This document shows positions 27,767 through 36,276 of a stretch of DNA of 64,000 bases, in pieces. The notes beneath the pieces were generated by a model that did not search any database, was not told the origin of the DNA, and saw only the letters and a program-made list of their open reading frames with translations. The DNA is from Flavobacterium sp. 9R (GTDB lineage Bacteria; Bacteroidota; Bacteroidia; Flavobacteriales; Flavobacteriaceae). Position numbers and translations under genes: made by a program. The stretch lies in the NCBI RefSeq assembly GCF_902506345.1, contig NZ_LR733413.1, positions 3,365,229-3,429,228 of the forward strand, read 5' to 3'. Numbering within the stretch: the stretch's first letter is position 1; each line of letters starts with the position of its first letter.

Positions 27767-29497
27767 TTATACCGTTTTTGGGAATGATAAAATCATCTTA
27801 GTGCCTTTGTTGAGTTCACTTTCTATGGCGAGTGTGCCGCCATTTTTCTTGATCATTTGTTTGCATAATTGCATTCCAAGTCCCGTTCCTATGATTTCTG
27901 AATTGCTTTTCTTGGCCAATAGTTCATTGTCTTCTAATAACTCGGCTATGGTTTCTGGGCTCATCCCGATGCCTTGATCTTCAATAGTCAATTGATGGAA
28001 CTCGGATGGGGTGTCTAGGCTGTAAAAACGAATGCTGCTGTTTTCTGGAGAGAATTTAATAGCATTATCCAGCAAGTTGCGCAAAATGATTTTTAACGAA
28101 TCGAGATCCACGAAGATAAAACAGTTTTTGGATACTTCGTTTTCAAAGACAATTGTTTTTTCTAACAGTAAGGGTTTGTAGCTGTATTCTATTTGCTGTA
28201 CAATAGAAAACAAATGCACCGAATCTTTATGAAAATATAATTGTTGAGTTTGCAATAACGCCCAATGCAACAAATTGTCTAGTAGACTATAGGCGCCATT
28301 GGCAATCGCGCTGTTTTGATGCAGGAGTTTGTCGAGTTCGTCGTAGTTTTTGGATTCTAGGGAACTGGTGAGTTTGGTGTTGCTGGTTTTGAGTGCATTG
28401 ACTGACGAACGCAAATCGTGACTTACAATAGAAAACAGTTGGTCTTTGGTTGCGTTGAGCTCGTCTAGTTTTTCTTTTTGGCTTAAAATAATTTTAGCAT
28501 TTTTAACCTTTTGTCCATAAACATAAACACCACCGGTTAAAAGAAGCAGTAAACCTATGGTAGAAAAAAACATGGTATTGCGTTGCGTGTTTTTTAATTC
28601 ATTTTCTACTTTGAGTACCGAGATTTGTTTTTGTTTTTGAGCCACCGCATATTTTTTCTCGTAGTCTGCGAGTGCCCAGACTTTGTTTTGATTATTGAGG
28701 GAATCATTCCATTGTTCAGATTCTTTGCGGTAGGCTAGGGCTTGTTTGAAATTGCCGCGGTTTTCTTCGACTACAGCCATGTTTTTGGAGGCAATCCTCT
28801 TAGTGTCAAAATCTTTTATTTCTTTTGATATATTATAGCCTTTTTTAAAATATAAAATTGCTTGTTTGTCTTTGTATTGATCATAGTATAAAGAAGCTAG
28901 ATTCATGGTTAATGCAAAAACGGAAGCCTTGTCTTTGTCTTTTTCGATTAATCGAAGACTTTTAATGAAATATTCTTCTGCTTTGTTAAATTGCTTAGTG
29001 TGAAAATAGCACGAGCCAATGTTTGAATAAATCGCACTTAGATCTAATTCATGTTTGTTTAATGCGAAATTTTTTTCAGACTCTTTAAAGAAATAAATTG
29101 CTTTTTGAAACTCTTTTAATTCCAGAGATGCATCTCCTAAATTTTTCGTTACTAAAGGATGAAATTTAAATTCTTTGGAAATGAGGTTTAATTCATTTTG
29201 GGCTTCTTTGTATAGCCGAATTTGTAAAAAGGAATAGCCTCTGAAATAATGACAATAATCAGTTATATTTTTATTCTTATTAGAATTTAATTGTTTCATA
29301 GAATATACTAATGTTGAGTCCCATTTTTTTTTATTAAAAAAGTAGTAGGCTTTTTTAAAATTTATTTCATTTGAAAAATGATTTTTTTTTCTGAGCAGTT
29401 CTTTATGGAAAATATTATTATTTGATTGAGAAAAAAATAATATTGGATAGTAAATAAGTAAACAATTTAATATTAAAATAGGTTTTATCTTATTCAT
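27767..29497 (-). CDS. TPR-sensor histidine kinase
   Basis: A 576-aa kinase that partners the LytTR regulator. A signal peptide (MNKIKPILILNCLLIYYPIL) is followed by a periplasmic region of TPR helices, a transmembrane helix at about 309-328, a short coiled coil, HisKA with H360 (SIVSHDLRSS) and an HATPase domain (LRNLLDNAIKFS, DQGIGMS, GTGLGMQL). The frame extends upstream to 29563, but the added 22 residues would hide the signal peptide, so the ATG at 29497 is chosen. This TPR-7TM-free layout is common in Bacteroidota. Confidence 0.88.
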   Translation of the reverse strand: MNKIKPILILNCLLIYYPILFFSQSNNNIFHKELLRKKNHFSNEINFKKAYYFFNKKKWDSTLVYSMKQLNSNKNKNITDYCHYFRGYSFLQIRLYKEAQNELNLISKEFKFHPLVTKNLGDASLELKEFQKAIYFFKESEKNFALNKHELDLSAIYSNIGSCYFHTKQFNKAEEYFIKSLRLIEKDKDKASVFALTMNLASLYYDQYKDKQAILYFKKGYNISKEIKDFDTKRIASKNMAVVEENRGNFKQALAYRKESEQWNDSLNNQNKVWALADYEKKYAVAQKQKQISVLKVENELKNTQRNTMFFSTIGLLLLLTGGVYVYGQKVKNAKIILSQKEKLDELNATKDQLFSIVSHDLRSSVNALKTSNTKLTSSLESKNYDELDKLLHQNSAIANGAYSLLDNLLHWALLQTQQLYFHKDSVHLFSIVQQIEYSYKPLLLEKTIVFENEVSKNCFIFVDLDSLKIILRNLLDNAIKFSPENSSIRFYSLDTPSEFHQLTIEDQGIGMSPETIAELLEDNELLAKKSNSEIIGTGLGMQLCKQMIKKNGGTLAIESELNKGTKMILSFPKTV

Positions 29498-29528
29498 TTT
29501 TGTTGTTGTTTGTATTCTGGAAATAAAA

Positions 29529-29569
29529 AAACATTGTTTGATAAAGCTATTTTTATAAAACAATGTTTC
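29529..29569 (-). terminator. Terminator after the 131-aa hypothetical gene
   Basis: AAACATTGTTTT pairs with AAAACAATGTTT over a 17-nt loop and is followed by a T run on the - strand. Confidence 0.6.
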
Positions 29570-29593
29570 TTTTAAATGGGTTACTGTATTGAA

Positions 29594-29989
29594 TTACTTT
29601 ATTACAACGGTTTCAGTTCCTCTTGAACCTTCTGGGTCTAAATTTATCATATAAGACATAATCGTAGTTATGTCGGCAACAGTCTCCGAAGTATAATCCA
29701 CTTCTATATAATACACATCACAAGTTTCTGGGGTTTCTTCCGAGAAATTATAATCGTAATTCATGGTTAGAACGTTTCCGTTTTCTATTGGCGTTTGCAC
29801 TGTTGGTGGGATAGTGTCCTCAGAGTTCATGTATAAAGTAGCTCTAATTTTTAGGGTTAAGGCGCCACCTGCTGGGGTGTAGAATTTTGCCGAAACCAAA
29901 GGAGCAACAGGATAGGTTACGGTGTCAGGGCTCGTAAAAGTAAAAGGTGTTGTGTTAATTTTTGTGTTTTGAATAACTGTAAATGCCAT
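29594..29989 (-). CDS. Hypothetical protein, beta-rich
   Basis: A 131-aa protein of unknown function. It has no signal peptide, no membrane segment and no known motif. Alternating hydrophobic/polar stretches (FTFTSPDTVTYPV, LTLKIRATLYMN) and many Thr and Val suggest a beta sandwich. It has its own terminator and stands between pnp and the histidine kinase gene on the same strand. Confidence 0.65.
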   Translation of the reverse strand: MAFTVIQNTKINTTPFTFTSPDTVTYPVAPLVSAKFYTPAGGALTLKIRATLYMNSEDTIPPTVQTPIENGNVLTMNYDYNFSEETPETCDVYYIEVDYTSETVADITTIMSYMINLDPEGSRGTETVVIK

Positions 29990-30128
29990 GTCTATTACTG
30001 GTTTATAAGGTTAATAAGGTTAAAGGTATTTTTTTTATATGAATTAAATGTAAAGTGGTTTAACTTTTTTTGATTTTTATTGTGAAATTCATAAATAACT
30101 TTGGACTTGGATTGTTTTTTATGCAAAG

Positions 30129-30165
30129 AAAAACCCCTTACTCAAAATGAATAAGGGGTTTTTGA
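30129..30165 (-). terminator. Terminator of pnp
   Basis: Perfect 12-bp stem AAAAACCCCTTA/TAAGGGGTTTTT with an 11-nt loop, just past the pnp stop. Confidence 0.85.
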
Positions 30166-30186
30166 ATATAACCTTTATTTGAATCG

Positions 30187-32322
30187 TTATTCTTTTTTCT
30201 CTTCGCGTGGAGGTCTAGGTACTAATGCTTTTTTAGAAACCTTCTCTTTACGAGTTTTAGGATCGATACCTAAGTATTTCACTTGGAAAACATCGCCCAT
30301 TTTTACTACATCGGCTACATTTTCTGTTCTTTCCCAAGCTAATTCAGAAACGTGTAATAATACTTCGTTTCCTGGAGCAGAAGTATATTCTACCACAGCA
30401 CCAAAGTCAAGCATTTTGATTACTTTAACTTCATACGCTTCTCCCATTTGTGGTTTGAAAGTAATAGAAGCAATTTTTGCTAATACAGCTTCGATTCCTG
30501 CAGGATCCGTTCCTAAAATTTCGATAACTCCTTGCTCGTCTACTTCGTTGATTACGATGGTAGTTCCTGTAGCTTTTTGTAATTCTTGAATTACTTTTCC
30601 GCCAGGTCCGATTAAGGCACCAATATAAGTACCAGGAATAGTTCTAGTAATGATTTTTGGAGCGTGTGCTTTTACATCAGTTCTAGGTGCAGCGATAGTT
30701 TCAGTCAATTTGCCTAAAATATGCAAACGTCCATCACGTGCTTGCGCCAAGGCTTGCTCCATGATATCGTAACGTAAACCTTCTATTTTAATATCCATTT
30801 GGCAAGCTGTGATTCCGTCAGCAGTTCCAGTTACTTTAAAGTCCATATCTCCTAAATGATCTTCGTCACCTAAAATATCAGACAATACCGCAAATTTTTC
30901 TCCGTCAGTAATCAATCCCATAGCAATTCCAGAAACTGGTTTTACCATTTGAACTCCAGCATCCATTAAGGCCATTGTACCTGCGCAAACGGTTGCCATT
31001 GAAGAAGAACCATTTGATTCTAATACTTCAGAAACAATACGAATAGTATAAGGACAATCAGCAGGTATCATGTTTTTTAACGCACGTTGTGCTAAGTTTC
31101 CGTGACCTACTTCTCTTCTTGAAGTTCCTCTTAGTGGTTTTGCTTCACCAGTAGAGAAAGGAGGGAAGTTGTAGTGTAAATAGAATTTCTCTTCACCTTG
31201 TTCTGATGGAGAGTCGATTTGGTTCGCTTCTCTAGAAGTTCCTAAAGTTACCGTAGCCAAAGCTTGAGTTTCTCCACGAGTAAATAAAGAAGAACCGTGT
31301 ACTCTTGGTAAATAATCTGTTTCACACCAAATAGGTCTAATATCAGTTGTTTTTCTACCATCTAAACGTACGCCTAATTCTAATACGACATTACGAACCG
31401 CTTCTTTGTTAGTTTTGTAAAAATATTTAGAAACTAAATCGCCATCAGCAGCTAATTCTTCTTCAGTAAATAAAGCTTTTACTTCTTCTTTTACTTCAGC
31501 AAATGCAGCACTTCTTTCGTGTTTAGCTGACCCTACTTTTGCGATAGCATAAATTTTATCGTAAGCAGCAGCTTTTACTTTTTTATAAATTTCTTCGTTT
31601 TCTTTTTCTCCTTCGTAAGTACGAGTTTCTTTTTTACCAAAAGCCGCTTGTAAACGATATTGTGCTTCAATTTGAACTTTAATTGCTTCGTGTGCAAATT
31701 TGATAGCTTCTACCATTTCAGCTTCTGAGATTTCTTTCATCTCACCTTCAACCATAGCTACAGAGTCCATAGAAGCACCAATCATCATGTCGATGTCTGA
31801 TTTTGCTAAGTCTTCTCTACTTGGGTTGATTACAAATTTACCATCAATACGTGCAACACGTACTTCTGAAATCAAATTGTAAAAAGGAATATCAGATACT
31901 GCTAATGCTGCAGATGCTGCTAAACCTGCCAATGCATCTGGCATTACTTCTTCATCATGAGACATCAACTGAATCATAACTTGTGTTTCAGCATGGTAAT
32001 CGTCTGGGAAAAGTGGACGTAAAACACGGTCTACTAAACGCATTGTCAATACTTCGCTGTCGCTAGGACGTGCTTCTCTTTTGAAGAAACCACCTGGGAA
32101 ACGACCTGCTGCTGCGAATTTTTCGCGGTAATCTACGGTTAATGGTAAGAAATCTACCGCTGGGTTAGCGCTACGAGCTGAAACTGCTGTGGCAAGTATC
32201 ATCGTGTCGCCCATTCTAACTACTACAGAACCATCCGCTTGTTTGGCTAAATGTCCTGTCTCGATTGTGATGCTTCTGCCATCACCTAAATCGATTTTTT
32301 CTACAAATAATTGTGGAATCAT
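30187..32322 (-). CDS. pnp: Polynucleotide phosphorylase
   Basis: 3'-to-5' phosphorolytic exoribonuclease of the mRNA decay machinery. The 711-aa product has two RNase PH domains (about 1-220 and 310-540), a KH domain with [16 protein letters not shown] near 570, and an S1 domain near 625-695 ([18 protein letters not shown]). It follows rpsO on the same strand, as in many bacteria. A terminator and a leader hairpin lie between them, so expression is likely tuned by attenuation or by the leader. Confidence 0.96.
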   Translation of the reverse strand: MIPQLFVEKIDLGDGRSITIETGHLAKQADGSVVVRMGDTMILATAVSARSANPAVDFLPLTVDYREKFAAAGRFPGGFFKREARPSDSEVLTMRLVDRVLRPLFPDDYHAETQVMIQLMSHDEEVMPDALAGLAASAALAVSDIPFYNLISEVRVARIDGKFVINPSREDLAKSDIDMMIGASMDSVAMVEGEMKEISEAEMVEAIKFAHEAIKVQIEAQYRLQAAFGKKETRTYEGEKENEEIYKKVKAAAYDKIYAIAKVGSAKHERSAAFAEVKEEVKALFTEEELAADGDLVSKYFYKTNKEAVRNVVLELGVRLDGRKTTDIRPIWCETDYLPRVHGSSLFTRGETQALATVTLGTSREANQIDSPSEQGEEKFYLHYNFPPFSTGEAKPLRGTSRREVGHGNLAQRALKNMIPADCPYTIRIVSEVLESNGSSSMATVCAGTMALMDAGVQMVKPVSGIAMGLITDGEKFAVLSDILGDEDHLGDMDFKVTGTADGITACQMDIKIEGLRYDIMEQALAQARDGRLHILGKLTETIAAPRTDVKAHAPKIITRTIPGTYIGALIGPGGKVIQELQKATGTTIVINEVDEQGVIEILGTDPAGIEAVLAKIASITFKPQMGEAYEVKVIKMLDFGAVVEYTSAPGNEVLLHVSELAWERTENVADVVKMGDVFQVKYLGIDPKTRKEKVSKKALVPRPPREEKKE

Positions 32323-32348
32323 AAATTTTTCCTTAATTGGTTATACAA

Positions 32349-32403
32349 TGGGTTTTAGTTGTGTTGTAGTAGTTGTTGTAGTAGTTGTTGTTCCTAAAAC
32401 CCA
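32349..32403 (-). promoter_or_regulatory. pnp leader hairpin with CAACTA-repeat loop
   Basis: A perfect 10-bp stem (TGGGTTTTAG 32349-32358, CTAAAACCCA 32394-32403) encloses a 35-nt loop of near-perfect 12-bp repeats, (CAACAACTACTA)n in the transcript sense. It ends 27 nt before the pnp ATG. In E. coli a leader stem-loop underlies pnp autoregulation; whether this one acts likewise is inference. Confidence 0.65.
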
Positions 32404-32451
32404 ATGAAAAACCAAACTTTTTTTCTTGTAAATGCTTGAAATGTAAAAACA

Positions 32452-32478
32452 AAAAGAGGCACTTTCGCACCTCTTTTT
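32452..32478 (-). terminator. Terminator between rpsO and pnp
   Basis: On the - strand AAAAAGAGGTGC-GAAA-GTGCCTCTTTTT folds with a GAAA tetraloop and two G-U wobbles; on + the same positions mismatch, so it is specific to the rpsO direction. Confidence 0.75.
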
Positions 32479-32486
32479 TATATTGA

Positions 32487-32756
32487 TTATTTTCTAATAT
32501 TCAATACTTTGATAATCTCACGGTATCTGTTGATTTCTTTTTTCTTCAAGTAATCCAACAAAGCTCTTCTTTTACCTACTAATAGTACCAAAGAACGCTC
32601 AGTGTTATAATCGTGACGATTTTTTTTCAAGTGCTCAGTTAGGTGGCTAATTCTGTGTGTGAATAAAGCGATTTGTCCTTCTGCAGATCCAGTGTTTTCT
32701 GCTTTTCCTCCGTGTTTCGCGAAAATTTCCGCTTTTACTTCTTTAGTTAAATACAT
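32487..32756 (-). CDS. rpsO: Ribosomal protein uS15
   Basis: Small-subunit protein that binds the central domain of 16S rRNA. The 89-aa length is standard. The stretches TGSAEGQIALFTHRISHLTE and LVLLVGKRRALLDYLKK are the family core. It lies upstream of pnp and has a full promoter match (TTG-N20-TACTTTTG). Confidence 0.96.
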   Translation of the reverse strand: MYLTKEVKAEIFAKHGGKAENTGSAEGQIALFTHRISHLTEHLKKNRHDYNTERSLVLLVGKRRALLDYLKKKEINRYREIIKVLNIRK

Positions 32757-32812
32757 GCTAATATTATTTAAATGATTTTTATGTATGACTTACAGCTATT
32801 ATAAGACGCGTG

Positions 32813-32843
32813 CAAAAGTATAAAATAAATTTGACTAGAACAA
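32813..32843 (-). promoter_or_regulatory. Promoter of rpsO
   Basis: On the - strand TTG (32841-32843), 20 bp, TACTTTTG (32813-32820): a full match to the phylum consensus, about 57 bp before the rpsO ATG. Confidence 0.75.
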
Positions 32844-32915
32844 AAGAAACGTTTCTTTCTTTTTGGAATTGACTAGCATTTAGATGTTGTGAGCTGTTTA
32901 AATTATTACAATGAT

Positions 32916-33860
32916 TTATTGAAACACAATTGGGAGTGTGAGATGTGTCTTAACGTTTACCCCTCGATGTTTTCCGGGTATCCAATTTTCATATTGAGAA
33001 ATTAATTGAATTGCATTCTCTGTAATTCCATATTGGTCTCCTGTATATGCAGAAACATTTTCTAATTTACCGTTTTCGTTAATGTCAATGTTGATGATTA
33101 TTTTGCCTGTAATTTTACCATTTATGTTTTTTGGAATGATGTCGTTTTTTTTTAAATAATTATAAAAATCATTCATTCCTTTTTTGGGAAGGGCCCTTTC
33201 GTTAACGACATTGTAAGTAAATTTGTTATTCAAAGAGTCAAGACTATGGCCCACAACTAATTTGCCTTTATTGTATTGTTCGGTAAAACTGACTTTTTTC
33301 CCTATTAAATGTCCTCTCCAAATACCTTCTTTCAAAAAGTTTTTTATTGTGCCAGTTGAGGTTTGATCGTTCCAGCCCTCTTCTACATATTCTCCCTCAC
33401 CATTGGTTACTTTTTGCACATTATTTTCATCAAAATAGTTAAGAATTTTCAGGGTAGACTCTTTTTTGTTTTTGCTTACTTCGAATTCTGATTCTAATTT
33501 GAGAACTCCATTTTCATGATAATAATACTGTTTGTTGATAAGGATGTTGTTTTCGTAATTAGCTAGTCGTTTCCTTTTACCATTTTCATAGTAATATAAG
33601 CAATTACCGTCTAGGATAACTTTGTCCTTATTTAAAGTAGTTCCTATTAGATATATTTTGCCTGATTTGTAGTATATCTTTATTGGATATTTTTTTTTAT
33701 CGGAGTCATACTCTTCGATTTCTTTTATGTATTCAAAATTTTTTTCGTTGGATGTTACTAGATATTTATCGATGTGAAATAATTTCTTGGTGCTGTTTTG
33801 AGAATAAATCTTTGAGGAAGCTAATAGAAAAAATAAGATAAAACAGTTTTTTATACTCAT
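32916..33860 (-). CDS. Exported protein with MORN/YwqK-like repeats and TonB C-terminal domain
   Basis: A 314-aa secreted or periplasmic protein. A signal peptide (IKNCFILFFLLASSKIYSQ) is followed by repeated YYENGKRK/YYHENGVLK-type units at about 70-150, as in YwqK antitoxin-like repeats. The C-terminus (about 225-314, ENWIPGKHRGVNVKTHLTLP) is a TonB C-terminal domain. The frame extends upstream to 33896 but would overlap the GAF gene and bury the signal peptide, so 33860 is used. The function is unknown; this architecture is common in Flavobacteriia. Confidence 0.8.
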   Translation of the reverse strand: MSIKNCFILFFLLASSKIYSQNSTKKLFHIDKYLVTSNEKNFEYIKEIEEYDSDKKKYPIKIYYKSGKIYLIGTTLNKDKVILDGNCLYYYENGKRKRLANYENNILINKQYYYHENGVLKLESEFEVSKNKKESTLKILNYFDENNVQKVTNGEGEYVEEGWNDQTSTGTIKNFLKEGIWRGHLIGKKVSFTEQYNKGKLVVGHSLDSLNNKFTYNVVNERALPKKGMNDFYNYLKKNDIIPKNINGKITGKIIINIDINENGKLENVSAYTGDQYGITENAIQLISQYENWIPGKHRGVNVKTHLTLPIVFQ

Positions 33861-33870
33861 AAAAAATGAT

Positions 33871-34326
33871 TTAAAATAGTTTTGCAATTTCTTCATTCAC
33901 AAACTCCAAGAATCGTTCGTCGGCTTCAGTAAAAGGGTCGATAACGTGACTATCAATATCGATTTGGCCAATGTTTACCCCGTTTACAAATAGAGGCACT
34001 ACAATTTCTGATTTTACGGTAAAGCTACAGGCGATGTAGTTGTCTTGTGCTGCAACATCTGGGACTACAAAGTTCGCATTCGATTCAGCTACTTGTCCGC
34101 AAATTCCTTTTCCGAAGGGAATAACAGTGTGTTCTGTTTCGGCTCCTACATAAGGCCCTAAGTGCAAGGTTTTGGTATCGTGGTTGGCAAAGTAAAATCC
34201 TACCCAATTGTAGTATTCAATCGATTCGTTCAAAAGTTGGCAAATGGCCAATAATTTCTCGTCTCTAGTAATAGTATCGTTGCTTGTAATGGCAATTACC
34301 TTTGGTTGTAATTCTTGAAATGTCAT
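33871..34326 (-). CDS. GAF-domain protein, fRMsr-like
   Basis: A 151-aa cytoplasmic GAF protein closely resembling free methionine-(R)-sulfoxide reductase (YebR/fRMsr): NWVGFYF, GPYVGAETEHTVIPFGKGIC, YIACSFTVKSEIVVPL, GQIDIDSH. The Cys in KGICG and the one in YIACS are present, but the position matching E. coli Cys84 (before VIPFGKG) is not Cys. The start at 34326 is chosen because the upstream Met at 34347 lies in the -7 box TACTTTTG (34345-34352). Confidence 0.82.
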   Translation of the reverse strand: MTFQELQPKVIAITSNDTITRDEKLLAICQLLNESIEYYNWVGFYFANHDTKTLHLGPYVGAETEHTVIPFGKGICGQVAESNANFVVPDVAAQDNYIACSFTVKSEIVVPLFVNGVNIGQIDIDSHVIDPFTEADERFLEFVNEEIAKLF

Positions 34327-34344
34327 TTTATAATTGTTTTTATA

Positions 34345-34352
34345 CAAAAGTA
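34345..34352 (-). promoter_or_regulatory. -7 box of the GAF-protein promoter
   Basis: TACTTTTG on the - strand, 19 bp before the ATG at 34326; no clear -33 TTG is visible. Confidence 0.45.
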
Positions 34353-34377
34353 TTTAATGCTAGTCTTATAAATTACA

Positions 34378-34385
34378 TAAATTTG
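34378..34385 (+). promoter_or_regulatory. -7 box upstream of xrtF
   Basis: TAAATTTG matches TAnnTTTG and lies 16 bp before the TTG start of xrtF; no clear -33 TTG is visible. Confidence 0.45.
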
Positions 34386-34401
34386 AAAAAAAAAATCAAT
34401 T

Positions 34402-34950
34402 TTGAAAAACTATTGGACGCTTTACAAGCCATTTTTGAAATTCATTGGGGCTTTTTTATTTTCTTATATCTTACTTACTTTTTTATACCAGTGGTATTTG
34501 TCTGGATATGAGAATAATCAATTGGATGGCATCACCAGGCTTGTGGCTTGTCACGTTGAAAAAGTCTTGCAAGCATTCGATTCGAATTCGGATGTAATGT
34601 ATCAGCAAAATACCAAAATCAGTATTTTGATGCATCAGAAAGAAGTGGCTACCGTCATTGAAGGATGTAATGCTATAAGTGTTGTGATACTTTTTGTTTC
34701 TTTTGTGATTGCTTTTGCAGGAAGGTTTAGGACTACTTTGTTGTTTTTGATTGGAGGAAGTGTATTGATTTATGTGCTCAATGTGATTAGAATTGCGATT
34801 TTGAGTCTGCTCTTGTATCGTTTTCCAGCCTATGAGCACCTTTTGCACGGCGTTATTTTTCCTCTATTTATTTATGGGGTTGTTTTTATTCTTTGGTTTG
34901 TCTGGGTCAACTACTTTTCTACTTATGCTAAAAAATCTACTTCAAAATAA
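34402..34950 (+). CDS. xrtF: Exosortase XrtF
   Basis: Exosortase/archaeosortase-family membrane transpeptidase of the flavobacterial F type. The 182-aa protein has about five hydrophobic segments and the catalytic triad pattern: Cys89 in EGCNAIS, Arg130 in NVIRIA and His149 in LLHGVIFP. Exosortases process C-terminal sorting signals, but the XrtF substrates are not known. No in-frame ATG exists downstream of the stop at 34384, so translation starts at TTG. The next gene overlaps by 26 bp. Confidence 0.88.
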   Translation: MKNYWTLYKPFLKFIGAFLFSYILLTFLYQWYLSGYENNQLDGITRLVACHVEKVLQAFDSNSDVMYQQNTKISILMHQKEVATVIEGCNAISVVILFVSFVIAFAGRFRTTLLFLIGGSVLIYVLNVIRIAILSLLLYRFPAYEHLLHGVIFPLFIYGVVFILWFVWVNYFSTYAKKSTSK

Positions 34951-35365
34951 AAGCAAAATCATTCTTGGGTTGCTCTTGGTTTTTCTTTTTGCGCTAATTC
35001 GCGAATTTGAAACGCAATTGTTTTATGACCCTTTTTTGGCTTTTTTTAAAGGTGAGTATGCTACTTTGCCTTTGCCAAAATATGAGCCGTTTCGATTGTT
35101 TTTAGGCTTGCTTTTGAGATACGGATTGAATTCTTTGCTATCCTTGGCTTTGTTGTATGTTATTTTTGAAGACAAGGATATGGTTAAGTTTTCGGGTGTA
35201 CTATTTGTAGCTTTTTTTGTTTTGCTAATAGTTGTCTTGTTTTGTCTTCTTTCTTTTCAGAATCAAAATTATTTGCTTCTTTTTTATGTACGAAGGTTTT
35301 TGATTCAACCTATTTTTATCCTGCTCTTCATTCCCGGATTTTATTATCAAAAGCGCCTTAAATAG
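34925..35365 (+). CDS. Exosortase F system-associated membrane protein
   Basis: A 146-aa protein with about four hydrophobic segments (LGLLLVFLFALI, FLGLLLRYGLNSLLSLALLY, VLFVAFFVLLIVVLF, PIFILLFIPGFYY). Its size, topology and 26-bp overlap with xrtF match the small membrane protein that accompanies XrtF in Flavobacteriia. The frame is open upstream to 34832, deep in xrtF; the ATG at 34925 is preferred. Its role, perhaps in stability or substrate handling of XrtF, is unknown. Confidence 0.8.
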   Translation: MLKNLLQNKSKIILGLLLVFLFALIREFETQLFYDPFLAFFKGEYATLPLPKYEPFRLFLGLLLRYGLNSLLSLALLYVIFEDKDMVKFSGVLFVAFFVLLIVVLFCLLSFQNQNYLLLFYVRRFLIQPIFILLFIPGFYYQKRLK

Positions 35366-35424
35366 CTAATTTATACGTACCTTTAGTTGGATTTCTGCAT
35401 ATAAAATATGTAAACTAAAGCGTG

Positions 35425-36252
35425 ATGAAAGTTGTCAAATATTCAGGGGATACAGTTGATTTTAATTCCAATAAGTTATTGAAATCACTACTAAAAGCAG
35501 GTGCCAATCCTGAGCAAGCCCAACAAATCATTTCGACCATAAGTGCACAACTTTTTGATGGGATGGCGACGAAGCAAATTTACAAGATGGCTTTTGCCTT
35601 GCTAAAGAAAAATTCAAATGCACACGCAGCGCGTTACAACTTGCGTGAAGCCATACGAATGTTAGGTCCAGCTGGTTTTTATTTTGAAAAATATATTGCC
35701 CGCCTTTTTGAATCGGAAGGCTATCTGACGAAAACCAATTTAGTTTTACAAGGAAAATGTGTCACCCACGAAATAGATGTTTTGATTCAAAAAGACTCGG
35801 AAATGGGAATGGTTGAATGCAAGTTTCACGCGGGTAGAGAAGTGGCTTCGGATGTAAAAGTGCCGATGTATATTTTGTCTAGATTTAATGATTTAAAAAC
35901 AAAATCGCATCCTTTTTTTGATTCCAAAAGTCCTCTGATTTCGTGTTGGATAGTAACCAATAATCGATTTACGTCCGATGCCATCACTTTTGCAAATTGT
36001 TCAGGATTGCAACTTTTGAGTTGGAATTATCCCGAAAATAATTGTTTGAAGTCCAAAACGGACCAGAATAAATTATATCCTATTACCTGTTTGACTACTT
36101 TGTCTCTGGCCGAAAAGGAACATTTATTACAAGAAGATTTGTTGTTGGTTAAAGATATTTTGACCCATTCATCGGTTTTGAATACGATTGGTTTGAGTTC
36201 AAATAGAATACAAAATGTACTCAAAGAAGCAAGAGAATTGTGTACTACTTAG
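35425..36252 (+). CDS. ATP-cone domain fused to a PD-(D/E)XK nuclease-like domain
   Basis: A 275-aa protein. Residues 1-85 form an ATP-cone (VVKYSGDTVDFNSNKLLKSL), a nucleotide-sensing module best known in ribonucleotide reductase and NrdR. Residues ~85-215 resemble Mrr-type restriction endonucleases, with D118 in HEIDVLI and E131-C-K133 in MVECKFHAG. The C-terminal helices (~235-275) are unassigned. The upstream GTG at 35422 is replaced by the ATG at 35425. It lies 24 bp before the beta-CASP gene, so co-transcription is likely. Function unknown. Confidence 0.75.
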   Translation: MKVVKYSGDTVDFNSNKLLKSLLKAGANPEQAQQIISTISAQLFDGMATKQIYKMAFALLKKNSNAHAARYNLREAIRMLGPAGFYFEKYIARLFESEGYLTKTNLVLQGKCVTHEIDVLIQKDSEMGMVECKFHAGREVASDVKVPMYILSRFNDLKTKSHPFFDSKSPLISCWIVTNNRFTSDAITFANCSGLQLLSWNYPENNCLKSKTDQNKLYPITCLTTLSLAEKEHLLQEDLLLVKDILTHSSVLNTIGLSSNRIQNVLKEARELCTT

Positions 36253-36276
36253 CACTTTAATTTAAAAACATTCCTT

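Noticed and set aside
32189..32407. 72-codon ORF antisense to the pnp start, ending in a poly-valine run
   Set aside because: The valine run is the CAACTA repeat read on the other strand. It is a shadow of pnp and its leader.
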